Shown here one piece after another: positions 1 through 6,480 of a stretch of 8,531 bases of DNA. The first letter of the stretch is position 1. Every line of letters begins with the position of its first letter. The notes below the pieces were generated by a model, which was not told the DNA's origin, ran no database searches, and saw only the letters and a program-made list of their open reading frames with translations. Made by a program: the position numbers and the translations under genes. This DNA is from Spirochaetales bacterium (lineage in GTDB: Bacteria; Spirochaetota; Spirochaetia; B11-G9), in the NCBI GenBank assembly GCA_027077185.1, contig JALTGJ010000293.1:1-8531 (forward strand), in the 5' to 3' direction.

Positions 1-10
1 GATTAATATA

Positions 11-1087
11 ATGGGCGAAGATAGATCATCATATGCATCACTGGCAAAAACACTGACCTGGGAAGATGGCTTTTTGACCTTGCTGGATCAGACTCTGCTT
101 CCTGTTGAGGTTGTTAGTGAAAAACAGGAAAGTATAGAACAGGTTTGGGATTCAATTAAAAAGCTTAAAGTAAGGGGAGCCCCTGCAATTGGTATCTCCG
201 GTGCTTATGGTGTTCTTTACGGGGTAAAGGACCGGACGGATCTTCCTGTAGATAAATTTTTGAAGCAGCTTAAAACCAGTGCGGATTATCTTGATTCTTC
301 CCGCCCAACAGCTGTAAACCTTAGCTGGGCATTAAAGCGAATGGTAGCAAAAGCTGAATTAACAGCCAGGGAAAAACCTGCATCAAGTTCCAGTGATATT
401 TATACAACTCTGGAGATGGAGGCAATTGCAATACACGAAGAAGATAAACAAATTTGCAGAAATATAGGACTTAACGGCAAGGGTTTAATAAAAGACGGCA
501 TGGGAGTGCTTACCCATTGCAATGCAGGCAGTCTTGCAACTTCCGAACTTGGAACAGCTACTGCACCAATGTACCTTGCTCATGAAGACGGTATTAAGTT
601 TAAAGTATATGCAGATGAGACCAGACCACTTCTTCAGGGGGCAAGGCTTACCAGTTGGGAGCTGCAGCAGTCAGGAGTGGATGTAACACTAATTACAGAT
701 AATATGGCAGCTTTTATGATGAGTAAAGGTGCCGTAGATCTTGTTATTGTTGGAACTGACAGAGTTGCAGCAAATGGTGACACCGCTAATAAAATTGGTA
801 CCATGGGAGTTGCAATACTTGCAAAGCACTTTGGTATTCCTTTTTATATTGCATGCCCTTCATCTACGTTTGATTTTGAAACCGAGACTGGAGATGCAAT
901 TGTTATCGAAGAAAGAGATCCGGAAGAAGTACTGTTTTTTGGTAAGAGAAGAACCGGTCCGGAGGGTATGAAGGTACGTAACCCTGCTTTTGATGTAACA
1001 CCCAATGAACTTATTACAGGGTTCATTACAGATAAAGGACTTGTAAAAGCTCCTTTTAAAGAAAATCTCAAGAAAGCTTTTGGCTAG
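11..1087 (+). CDS. mtnA: S-methyl-5-thioribose-1-phosphate isomerase MtnA
   Basis: MtnA converts 5-methylthioribose 1-phosphate to 5-methylthioribulose 1-phosphate in the cytosol, the second step after MtnK in methylthioribose salvage. The 358-residue product has the usual family length. Visible motifs are RGAPAIG (55-61), THCNAGSLAT (168-177) with the presumed catalytic Cys170, RPLLQGARLTSWEL (205-218), and GTDRVAANGD (248-257) with the presumed catalytic Asp250. These fit MtnA better than the related eIF2B subunits or ribose-1,5-bisphosphate isomerase. Only ten bases precede the ATG and that frame has no upstream stop, so a longer N-terminus is possible. The bases before the ATG resemble the end of the GGAGATT ribosome-binding context seen before mtnK and the ATPase gene, which supports this start. 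Some relatives act on 5-deoxyribose 1-phosphate, so the exact substrate is inferred. Confidence 0.93.
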   Translation: MGEDRSSYASLAKTLTWEDGFLTLLDQTLLPVEVVSEKQESIEQVWDSIKKLKVRGAPAIGISGAYGVLYGVKDRTDLPVDKFLKQLKTSADYLDSSRPTAVNLSWALKRMVAKAELTAREKPASSSSDIYTTLEMEAIAIHEEDKQICRNIGLNGKGLIKDGMGVLTHCNAGSLATSELGTATAPMYLAHEDGIKFKVYADETRPLLQGARLTSWELQQSGVDVTLITDNMAAFMMSKGAVDLVIVGTDRVAANGDTANKIGTMGVAILAKHFGIPFYIACPSSTFDFETETGDAIVIEERDPEEVLFFGKRRTGPEGMKVRNPAFDVTPNELITGFITDKGLVKAPFKENLKKAFG

Positions 1088-1088
1088 A

Positions 1089-1119
1089 AGCCTGGTCGGG
1101 ACTTCGTCCCTGCTCGGCT
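1089..1119. repeat. GC-rich imperfect palindrome between mtnA and mtnK
   Basis: A 31-base inverted repeat starts two bases after the mtnA stop. The outer arms are AGCC and GGCT; the inner stem is GGGAC-TTC-GTCCC, separated from the outer arms by five partly pairing bases on each side. It is followed by a run of five C and then the mtnK ribosome-binding site. It is much richer in GC than its surroundings and has no U-tract, so it is not a standard terminator. It could be a dispersed REP-like element or an mRNA processing/stability hairpin that sets different MtnA and MtnK levels. The palindrome is seen directly; the role is a guess. Confidence 0.6.
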
Positions 1120-1140
1120 ATGCCCCCACAGGAGATTAAA

Positions 1141-2427
1141 ATGGCTTATAAACAATTAACAGAGGAACTGGTTCTTGATTATATAAAAAATCTGGATCTA
1201 ATGCAGGAAAAATTTTCTTCCTTTGATAATATCAGTATAAAAGAAGTTGGCGACGGCAATTTAAACTATGTATATATTGTTACAAACGAAACAAATAGGG
1301 AAGAGACTGTAATTCTAAAGCAGGCAGTTCCTTTTTTAAGAGTTGTTGGTGAATCCTGGCCTCTGGATATAGAAAGGATGGAGTTTGAAGTAATGGCACT
1401 GCGGCAGCAGTATGAATACTGTCCTGAACTTGTTCCGGAAATATATTATGCTGATAAAGAAATGTCTCTGGTTATTATGCAGAATTTAAACAGGCATGCA
1501 ATTATGCGTGGTGAAATGAACCTTGGAAAGAAATTTCCAAAGATGCCGGATCATATTTCAACATTCTTAGCAGAAATGGTTTTTAAGTCTTCAGACTGGG
1601 GAATGGCCGGAAAGACCAAAAAATGGCCCCATCATGATTCTGCGGCAAAAAAAGATATGGTAGCGAAATTTATAAATAAAGATCTGTGTAATTTAACAGA
1701 AAATTTTATTTTTTCCTATCCATTATATAAAAGTGATACAAATACCTATACTCCCGGTTTAACAGAGGAAGATCTTAAGGATATACAGGAAAATAATGAA
1801 CTTAAGGTTAAAGCTGCTTTGATTCGTTATAAGTTTATGAACAATGCAGAAGTTCTTCTTCATGGGGACCTACATACAGGTTCAATAATGGCAAATGAGG
1901 AAGAAACTTATGTAATAGACCCTGAGTTTGCCTTTTATGGCCCTGCTGGTTTTGATATTGGGCTGCTGCTTGGGAATATGTTTCTGGCATATATTGCTCA
2001 ATCCTACAGACAGGTTCAGCTTGGAAATAAACCCTATGAATATAGAAAGTGGGTACTTGATGCCATTGAGGGGATATGGACAGGCTTTGCCCGTAAGTTT
2101 GACAGACTCTGGCAGGAAAAAGAGGCAGTGGATAAGTATCCTATGTGGGATTATCCCGGTGGTAAAGAGGCATTTAAACTTTTAAGAGAAACTGAAGTTC
2201 TTAGAATATTTAAAGATGCCATTTCTGTTGCCGGAAGTGTTATGATTAGAAGAACTCTGGGGCTTGCAAAGGTATCTGATATTGCAGAAATAGAAGACAC
2301 CGTTGCCAGAGCAGAGCTGGATAGGTTAGCTCTTGGAATGGGTAAAGAATTTTTGCTAAAAGCTGATTCTCTAAATACAATCCATGAAGTTATTAATATT
2401 GCCAAAGGTATTTCTCCTTTAGTCTAA
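1141..2427 (+). CDS. mtnK: S-methyl-5-thioribose kinase MtnK
   Basis: MtnK phosphorylates 5-methylthioribose at O1 with ATP, giving the substrate of MtnA. The 428-residue product has the aminoglycoside-phosphotransferase/choline-kinase-like fold signature: a nucleotide loop GDGNLN (38-43), Lys60 in ILKQAVP, VVGESWPL (68-75), a catalytic loop HGDLHTGS (241-248) and a metal-binding DPEFAFYGP (260-268). MIRRTLGLA (368-376) carries the paired arginines that contact the sugar in characterised MtnK proteins. I chose the ATG at 1141 because AGGAG (1130-1134) sits six bases upstream. The in-frame ATG at 1120 would add seven residues but follows directly on the palindrome and has no ribosome-binding site. 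It is 17 bases from the ABC ATPase start, so the genes are probably cotranscribed. A 5-deoxyribose substrate cannot be excluded. Confidence 0.93.
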   Translation: MAYKQLTEELVLDYIKNLDLMQEKFSSFDNISIKEVGDGNLNYVYIVTNETNREETVILKQAVPFLRVVGESWPLDIERMEFEVMALRQQYEYCPELVPEIYYADKEMSLVIMQNLNRHAIMRGEMNLGKKFPKMPDHISTFLAEMVFKSSDWGMAGKTKKWPHHDSAAKKDMVAKFINKDLCNLTENFIFSYPLYKSDTNTYTPGLTEEDLKDIQENNELKVKAALIRYKFMNNAEVLLHGDLHTGSIMANEEETYVIDPEFAFYGPAGFDIGLLLGNMFLAYIAQSYRQVQLGNKPYEYRKWVLDAIEGIWTGFARKFDRLWQEKEAVDKYPMWDYPGGKEAFKLLRETEVLRIFKDAISVAGSVMIRRTLGLAKVSDIAEIEDTVARAELDRLALGMGKEFLLKADSLNTIHEVINIAKGISPLV

Positions 2428-2444
2428 GGAGCTGGAGATTTAAT

Positions 2445-4010
2445 ATGATTAAAGAGCCTATTATTCAGGTAAAAAATATTGGAATGTCCTTTGGGGCGAC
2501 CAGAGCATTGGATAATGTTGATTTTAATTTTTATCCTGGTGAACTCTTAGCCCTTGTTGGAGCCAATGGTGCTGGTAAATCAACCCTTATAAAAATTATT
2601 TGCGGTTACCATAGTGGTTATGAAGGGAAGATATTTGTAGACAGTAAGGAAGTGGAGTTAAACTCCCCTAAAGATGCATATAATTTCGGAATCCAGACAG
2701 TTCACCAGATTATAAATCAGGGTGTTATTCAGTCTATGACTGTGGCTGAAAATCTTGCACTGGAAGAGATGTTATCTCCTGATCAGCCTGTTTTTTATAA
2801 CTATCCTGCGATAAGAAAACGTGCTATGGAGATAGCCTCTCTAATGGATCTTGATTATCTTGATATGGATGCTCCTGTTTTTTCCATACCCCAGAGTGAC
2901 AGGCAGATGATAAGTATTGCAAGAGCATTGTCTTCAAATCCTAAACTGCTTATTCTGGATGAACCTACTTCATCTATTTCTGAAAAGGAAGCAGAACGAC
3001 TTTTTGCCAGTTTATTAAAATTGAGGGACAGAGGAGTTTCTATTGTTTATGTATCCCACAGGCTTCACGAAATAACCCGTTTAGCTGACAGGGTTGGTGT
3101 CTTAAGGGATGGGAAAATAGCCGGAGAACTTGCAAAACCCTTTAGTGTTAAAAATATTGTCCATGCAATGGTCGGCGAAATAGATCAGCATGCAGTACGA
3201 AAAGAAGATGTAAAGGCAAATAAGAATAAAATTAAACTGGAACTGAAAAATCTGGTTGTTCAGGAAGGTAAGCCTCCAATAAACCTTAAATTTTATGAAG
3301 GTGAAGTTATTGGTCTTACAGGATTAATTGGTGCAGGAAAATCTGAACTTGCAGCAGTTCTTTTTGGGATCGAAAAGCCTTTAAGTGGAGAGATGTACAT
3401 AAATGGAAAGCTTTATGAACCGGAAAGTATTAAATCCGCAATAAAAGCCGGTGTATTTATGGTTCCGGAAGACAGAAATAATAATGCTGTCTTTGCTGAT
3501 TTTAATATTAGGCAAAATATTGATATTCCTTTTCTTGATATGTTTTCCAATAATATTTCTGTTTTAAATATATCCCGGGAACGTCAGGAAGCCAGACGAA
3601 TGGTGGAAGCTATGACAGTCAAATGTGAAAGTGAGGAAGCTCCCATTATGAGTCTTTCTGGTGGTAATCAGCAGAAGGTAATTGTTGCCAGATGGCTTAT
3701 GACCGAATCAAATCTTGTAATTTTAGATGAGCCTTTTCAGGGTGTGGATGTAAAATCCAGAAGTGAGATTGGGCAGTATCTGCGAAACCATATTGGAGTA
3801 AGTACAGCACTGGTTATTGCAACAGATCTGGATGAGGTTATTGATATCTCTGATAGAGTTATTGTGTTTAATCAGGGTGTGATGGTTGGTGAACAGGAAG
3901 CCGGTGAAATTGATAAGGATCAGCTTATCCACCTGACTTCCCAGACCCTTGAAGAAATAACGATCTCAGCAACTTTAGGAGAAATGAATGAAAAAAATGA
4001 ATATAACTGA
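2445..4010 (+). CDS. ribose-type ABC transporter, fused double ATPase (RbsA/MglA family)
   Basis: This is the cytoplasmic energy-coupling subunit of a carbohydrate importer: two nucleotide-binding domains in one chain of 521 residues, normal for the RbsA/MglA family. Domain 1 has Walker A GANGAGKST (39-47), Walker B LLILDEPTSS (168-177) and a switch His in YVSHRLHEI (202-210). Its signature motif is degenerate: IPQSDRQ (148-154) stands where relatives read like LSxGQQQ. Domain 2 has Walker A GLIGAGKSE (293-301) with an intact Lys, a canonical signature LSGGNQQK (404-411) and Walker B LVILDEPFQGVDV (424-436), but ATDLDEV (459-465) where a switch His might be expected. GGAG at 2434-2437 lies seven bases before the ATG. 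The gene sits between mtnK and its permease, so the likely cargo is methylthioribose, 5-deoxyribose or a related nucleoside breakdown product; this is inferred from context only. Confidence 0.9.
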   Translation: MIKEPIIQVKNIGMSFGATRALDNVDFNFYPGELLALVGANGAGKSTLIKIICGYHSGYEGKIFVDSKEVELNSPKDAYNFGIQTVHQIINQGVIQSMTVAENLALEEMLSPDQPVFYNYPAIRKRAMEIASLMDLDYLDMDAPVFSIPQSDRQMISIARALSSNPKLLILDEPTSSISEKEAERLFASLLKLRDRGVSIVYVSHRLHEITRLADRVGVLRDGKIAGELAKPFSVKNIVHAMVGEIDQHAVRKEDVKANKNKIKLELKNLVVQEGKPPINLKFYEGEVIGLTGLIGAGKSELAAVLFGIEKPLSGEMYINGKLYEPESIKSAIKAGVFMVPEDRNNNAVFADFNIRQNIDIPFLDMFSNNISVLNISRERQEARRMVEAMTVKCESEEAPIMSLSGGNQQKVIVARWLMTESNLVILDEPFQGVDVKSRSEIGQYLRNHIGVSTALVIATDLDEVIDISDRVIVFNQGVMVGEQEAGEIDKDQLIHLTSQTLEEITISATLGEMNEKNEYN

Positions 4011-4980
4011 TTTTTCTATTAAGTGGGGATTCCTTATAGTAATGGCAGCACTTTTTGCTATATTTTCCCTTCTTCAGCCTGCATTTATATCGGCAGGAAA
4101 TCTATTTAATATCCTGTTGAGTGTGTGTATTTTCGGCACTATGGCATTGGGGGAAACCTTTGTATTAATCACAGATGGTATGGATCTTTCCATAGGTTCA
4201 ACAGCTGCTCTTTCTGTTATGATCTCAGCATATTTGATGGTTGTTTTGGAATTTGGCGGATTTATAACAATATTACTGGTTTTGGGACTAGGTATTGTTG
4301 TTGGACTTTTTATAAGCTTTCTAATTGTAAAAGTAAAAATTCCGGATTTGCTGGCAACCCTGGGTATGATGTTCCTTGTTCAGGGTGTTCAGTATATTCC
4401 TTCCGGGGGACTTTCAATAGGCCGGGGAGCAATAATTAAAAATGGAAAGGAAGCCATGGGTAATTTTTCTGAAGGATTTAAGTATCTTGGTCAGGGTAGA
4501 ATTTTAAAGGTAATTCCTGTTCCTGTTCTTATAATGGTGGGGGTGGCCATTATCGTTTATGTAATATTATCCAAGACAAAATTTGGTAGAATATTTTACG
4601 CAATTGGTGGTAATCCGGAAGCAGCACGGCTTGTAGGTGTGAATGTAAACAAATATAAAGTTATTGCCTATGTTTCTTCCAGTTTTATTGCATCTCTTGC
4701 TGGCATTCTTCTTGCAGCCAGGGTAGGACGCGGGGATGTTGGTTCCCAGGGAACTCTACTGATGGATGCTATAGGTGCTGCACTTATAGGTTATGCAGTT
4801 CTTGGGGCAAGAAAACCTAATCCATTTGGAACAATAGTAGGAGCAATTTTTATTGGTATGCTTATGAACGGTCTAACAATGCTTAGTATGCAATATTTTT
4901 GGCAGGATTTTATAAAAGGAAGTGTTTTAGTTGCAGCTCTTGTTTTTACATTTGGTATATCTAAGAAACAGGGTGCATAA
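3988..4980 (+). CDS. ribose-type ABC transporter permease (RbsC family)
   Basis: This is the membrane-spanning channel subunit partnering the preceding ATPase. The 330-residue product is strongly hydrophobic, with about eight to ten likely membrane segments, roughly at 13-31, 40-62, 70-88, 92-114, 120-137, 175-195, 226-245, 255-272, 280-300 and 308-324. Family motifs are GETFVLITDGMDLSIGS (55-71) and the ATPase-coupling loop GGNPEAARLVG (207-217). The start at 3988 overlaps the ATPase end by 23 bases and has AGGAG at 3977-3981, six bases upstream, which indicates translational coupling; ATG 3997 is a less well placed alternative. No periplasmic binding protein gene is present in the window, so the specificity component must be elsewhere, possibly upstream of mtnA. 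Confidence 0.92.
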   Translation: MKKMNITDFSIKWGFLIVMAALFAIFSLLQPAFISAGNLFNILLSVCIFGTMALGETFVLITDGMDLSIGSTAALSVMISAYLMVVLEFGGFITILLVLGLGIVVGLFISFLIVKVKIPDLLATLGMMFLVQGVQYIPSGGLSIGRGAIIKNGKEAMGNFSEGFKYLGQGRILKVIPVPVLIMVGVAIIVYVILSKTKFGRIFYAIGGNPEAARLVGVNVNKYKVIAYVSSSFIASLAGILLAARVGRGDVGSQGTLLMDAIGAALIGYAVLGARKPNPFGTIVGAIFIGMLMNGLTMLSMQYFWQDFIKGSVLVAALVFTFGISKKQGA

Positions 4981-5131
4981 ATATATATAATGATTATAGA
5001 GACTTGTGCGATATCTGGAATATCGGCTTGTTTTCGGCTTTTTGCGACGGTAATTAGCCGTTATTTTAGAGAAGAAGTATTATAAGAGGAGAAAATGTGG
5101 TTCATCGCGAAAAGCTATTAAGGAGAAAAAC
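4981..5131 (+). promoter_or_regulatory. structured leader before the dehydrogenase gene
   Basis: This 151-base gap is long for an otherwise compact cluster. TATAAT at 4986-4991 matches a perfect -10 box, but no -35 box is visible at the usual distance. Downstream is a hairpin with CGATAT (5009-5014) pairing ATATCG (5020-5025) around a five-base loop. CGGCT occurs twice (5024-5028 and 5035-5039), and both copies, as well as ACGG (5047-5050), can pair with AGCCGT (5056-5061). The first CGGCT also overlaps the CGATAT hairpin, so the pairings exclude one another. I do not recognise a known riboswitch class here. The layout would suit an internal promoter with a regulated leader, but that is inference. 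Confidence 0.4.
5095..5121 (+). CDS. possible 8-codon upstream ORF (leader peptide)
   Basis: ATG at 5095 is preceded by a strong purine-rich site GAGGAG (5086-5091, three bases from the ATG, which is close) and encodes MWFIAKSY followed by TAA. The stop overlaps the AGGAG (5121-5125) that serves the dehydrogenase start at 5132. This would couple translation of the short ORF to the dehydrogenase. There are no runs of a single regulatory codon, so classic amino-acid attenuation is not suggested. It may also be a chance ORF behind a purine-rich stretch. Confidence 0.3.
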   Translation: MWFIAKSY

Positions 5132-6172
5132 ATGCGTGTAGGTATGTATTATAATAATAAGGATGTCCGGCTTGAAGAGTTGCCTAAACCTAAAATAGGA
5201 TCTGATGAAATTCTAGTTAGGGCAGAAGCTTGCGGAATATGCGGATCGGATGTTCTGGAATGGTATAGAATAAAAAAAGCACCAATAGTCCTTGGCCATG
5301 AAATGGCTGGAGTTATAGTTGAAGCTGGTGACGATGTAGATAAATATAAAGTAGGGCAGCGGGTATTTGTGTCCCATCATATTCCATGTAATACATGTTA
5401 TTACTGCCTTAATGGCTATCATACTGCATGCAATACATTGCATAACACAAATTTTGATCCAGGCGGATTCTCAGAGTATATACGGGTTCCTGCTCTTAAT
5501 GTTGACAGGGGAGTTTTCCCAATTCCCGATGAAATGACCTTTGAACAGGCTGCTTTTATTGAACCTCTTGCCTGTGTAATTCGTGGTCAGAGGCTTGTTG
5601 GTCTTAAACCCGGGCAGACAGTAGTTGTTATTGGGAGTGGAATTTCCGGTTTACTGCATATTCTTCTTGCAAAGGCTCTTGGAGCCGGAAGGATAATAGC
5701 AACGGATATAGATAATGACAGGCTTGCAAGAGCAGAAAAAATGGGTGCGGATGTAGTTATAAATGCTAAAAGTGATGTACCTGCAGAAATTTATAAATCC
5801 AACAATGACAGGCTTGCAGATCTTGTAATAGTTTGTACAGGTGCAATGCCTGCTTTTAAGCAGTCCTTAAAATCTGTAGACCGGGGTGGAACTATTCTGG
5901 CCTTTGCAACCAGTAATCCAGGAGAGGACCTGCCTGTTCCGTTAAATGATTTTTGGAGGAATGAGATTAAACTTATGCCTTCTTATGGTAATGCACCCAT
6001 AGATGCTGCAGAGGCTATAGAATTAATTCGTGCTGGAAGAGTAGATGTCGGTCAGCTTATTACACATAGAATCCCCCTGTCAGAGATACAGGAAGGATTT
6101 ACCATGACAGCCACAGGACATGATTCCAAGGGGAACAGCTCTCTTAAGGTAATAGTTGAAATACAAAAATAG
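5132..6172 (+). CDS. zinc-dependent medium-chain alcohol/polyol dehydrogenase
   Basis: This is an NAD(P)-dependent oxidoreductase of the medium-chain family (sorbitol or threonine dehydrogenase-like), 346 residues, cytosolic. Catalytic-zinc ligands appear as Cys34 in ACGICGSD, His56-Glu57 in GHE and Glu144 in IEPLAC. The structural zinc site is Cys86, Cys89, Cys92 and Cys100. The Rossmann motif is GSGISG (168-173), and Asp192 at the end of the second strand suggests a preference for NAD. AGGAG at 5121-5125 lies six bases before the ATG. The substrate is unknown. Next to mtnA-mtnK, one plausible job is interconverting an aldehyde and alcohol released by aldol cleavage of the sugar phosphate, such as methylthioacetaldehyde or acetaldehyde. 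Direct oxidation of an imported sugar is the main alternative. Confidence 0.88.
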   Translation: MRVGMYYNNKDVRLEELPKPKIGSDEILVRAEACGICGSDVLEWYRIKKAPIVLGHEMAGVIVEAGDDVDKYKVGQRVFVSHHIPCNTCYYCLNGYHTACNTLHNTNFDPGGFSEYIRVPALNVDRGVFPIPDEMTFEQAAFIEPLACVIRGQRLVGLKPGQTVVVIGSGISGLLHILLAKALGAGRIIATDIDNDRLARAEKMGADVVINAKSDVPAEIYKSNNDRLADLVIVCTGAMPAFKQSLKSVDRGGTILAFATSNPGEDLPVPLNDFWRNEIKLMPSYGNAPIDAAEAIELIRAGRVDVGQLITHRIPLSEIQEGFTMTATGHDSKGNSSLKVIVEIQK

Positions 6173-6180
6173 AGGTAAAA

Positions 6181-6393
6181 ATGGCAGCAATAAACGGTTA
6201 TGTGGATTATCAGAAAAGAGAGTACTGTAAGGCAGTAAAATGCACTGTACAGAATGATCTTGATAAATGTGAAGCAGGATCTGATGAATATGAAAAAATC
6301 AGACTTATATGTAAAAATGCATGTATACATACAACCCATGAGTTTCATTCATGGTTAATAAATGCTGGTTATTTAGTTCTAAGACCAGAGTAA
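6181..6393 (+). CDS. small Cys/His-rich protein of unknown function, coupled to the dehydrogenase
   Basis: I do not assign a function. The 70-residue protein has five cysteines (16, 21, 30, 44, 48) and three histidines (50, 53, 56). They are arranged as CxxxxC, a lone Cys, then CxxxC running into HTTHEFHSWL, which gives an HxxHxxH spacing. No signal peptide or membrane segment is visible, so it is probably cytosolic. The composition suggests binding of zinc or an iron-sulphur cluster. Its ribosome-binding site AGAGG (6171-6175) overlaps the dehydrogenase stop codon, and the ATG follows that stop by only eight bases, so the two are surely cotranscribed and probably coupled. A strong terminator follows 20 bases after the stop, making it the last gene of the unit. 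It could be an accessory subunit, metal-delivery factor or redox partner of the dehydrogenase. Confidence 0.8.
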   Translation: MAAINGYVDYQKREYCKAVKCTVQNDLDKCEAGSDEYEKIRLICKNACIHTTHEFHSWLINAGYLVLRPE

Positions 6394-6413
6394 TATTTTT
6401 CTCATCTCCTTTT

Positions 6414-6456
6414 CGCGCTTCTTTGATTCGTACGGATCAAAGAGGCGCGTTTTTTT
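6414..6456 (+). terminator. strong intrinsic terminator ending the mtn/transporter unit
   Basis: A 16-pair stem (6414-6429 with 6434-6449, two G-T pairs and otherwise perfect) closes a four-base GTAC loop and is followed by seven T (6450-6456). The base of the stem is CGCGC/GCGCG. It lies 20 bases after the stop of the 70-residue gene and separates this transcription unit from the dsdA-like gene. Confidence 0.95.
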
Positions 6457-6480
6457 CTTGTTGCTTTTTATCCCTAATAA

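Noticed and set aside
1120..1140. Alternative mtnK start adding seven residues
   Set aside because: No ribosome-binding site precedes it, while AGGAG is ideally spaced for ATG 1141, where family similarity begins soon after.
4990..5085. 31-codon ORF starting just after the transporter permease
   Set aside because: There is no ribosome-binding site, the ATG overlaps the TATAAT box, and an open run of this length is easily due to chance. Its stop adjoining GAGGAG was noted.
4981..5094. Known SAM or other methionine-related riboswitch
   Set aside because: I looked for conserved core sequences of the SAM-I class and other common riboswitches and saw none.
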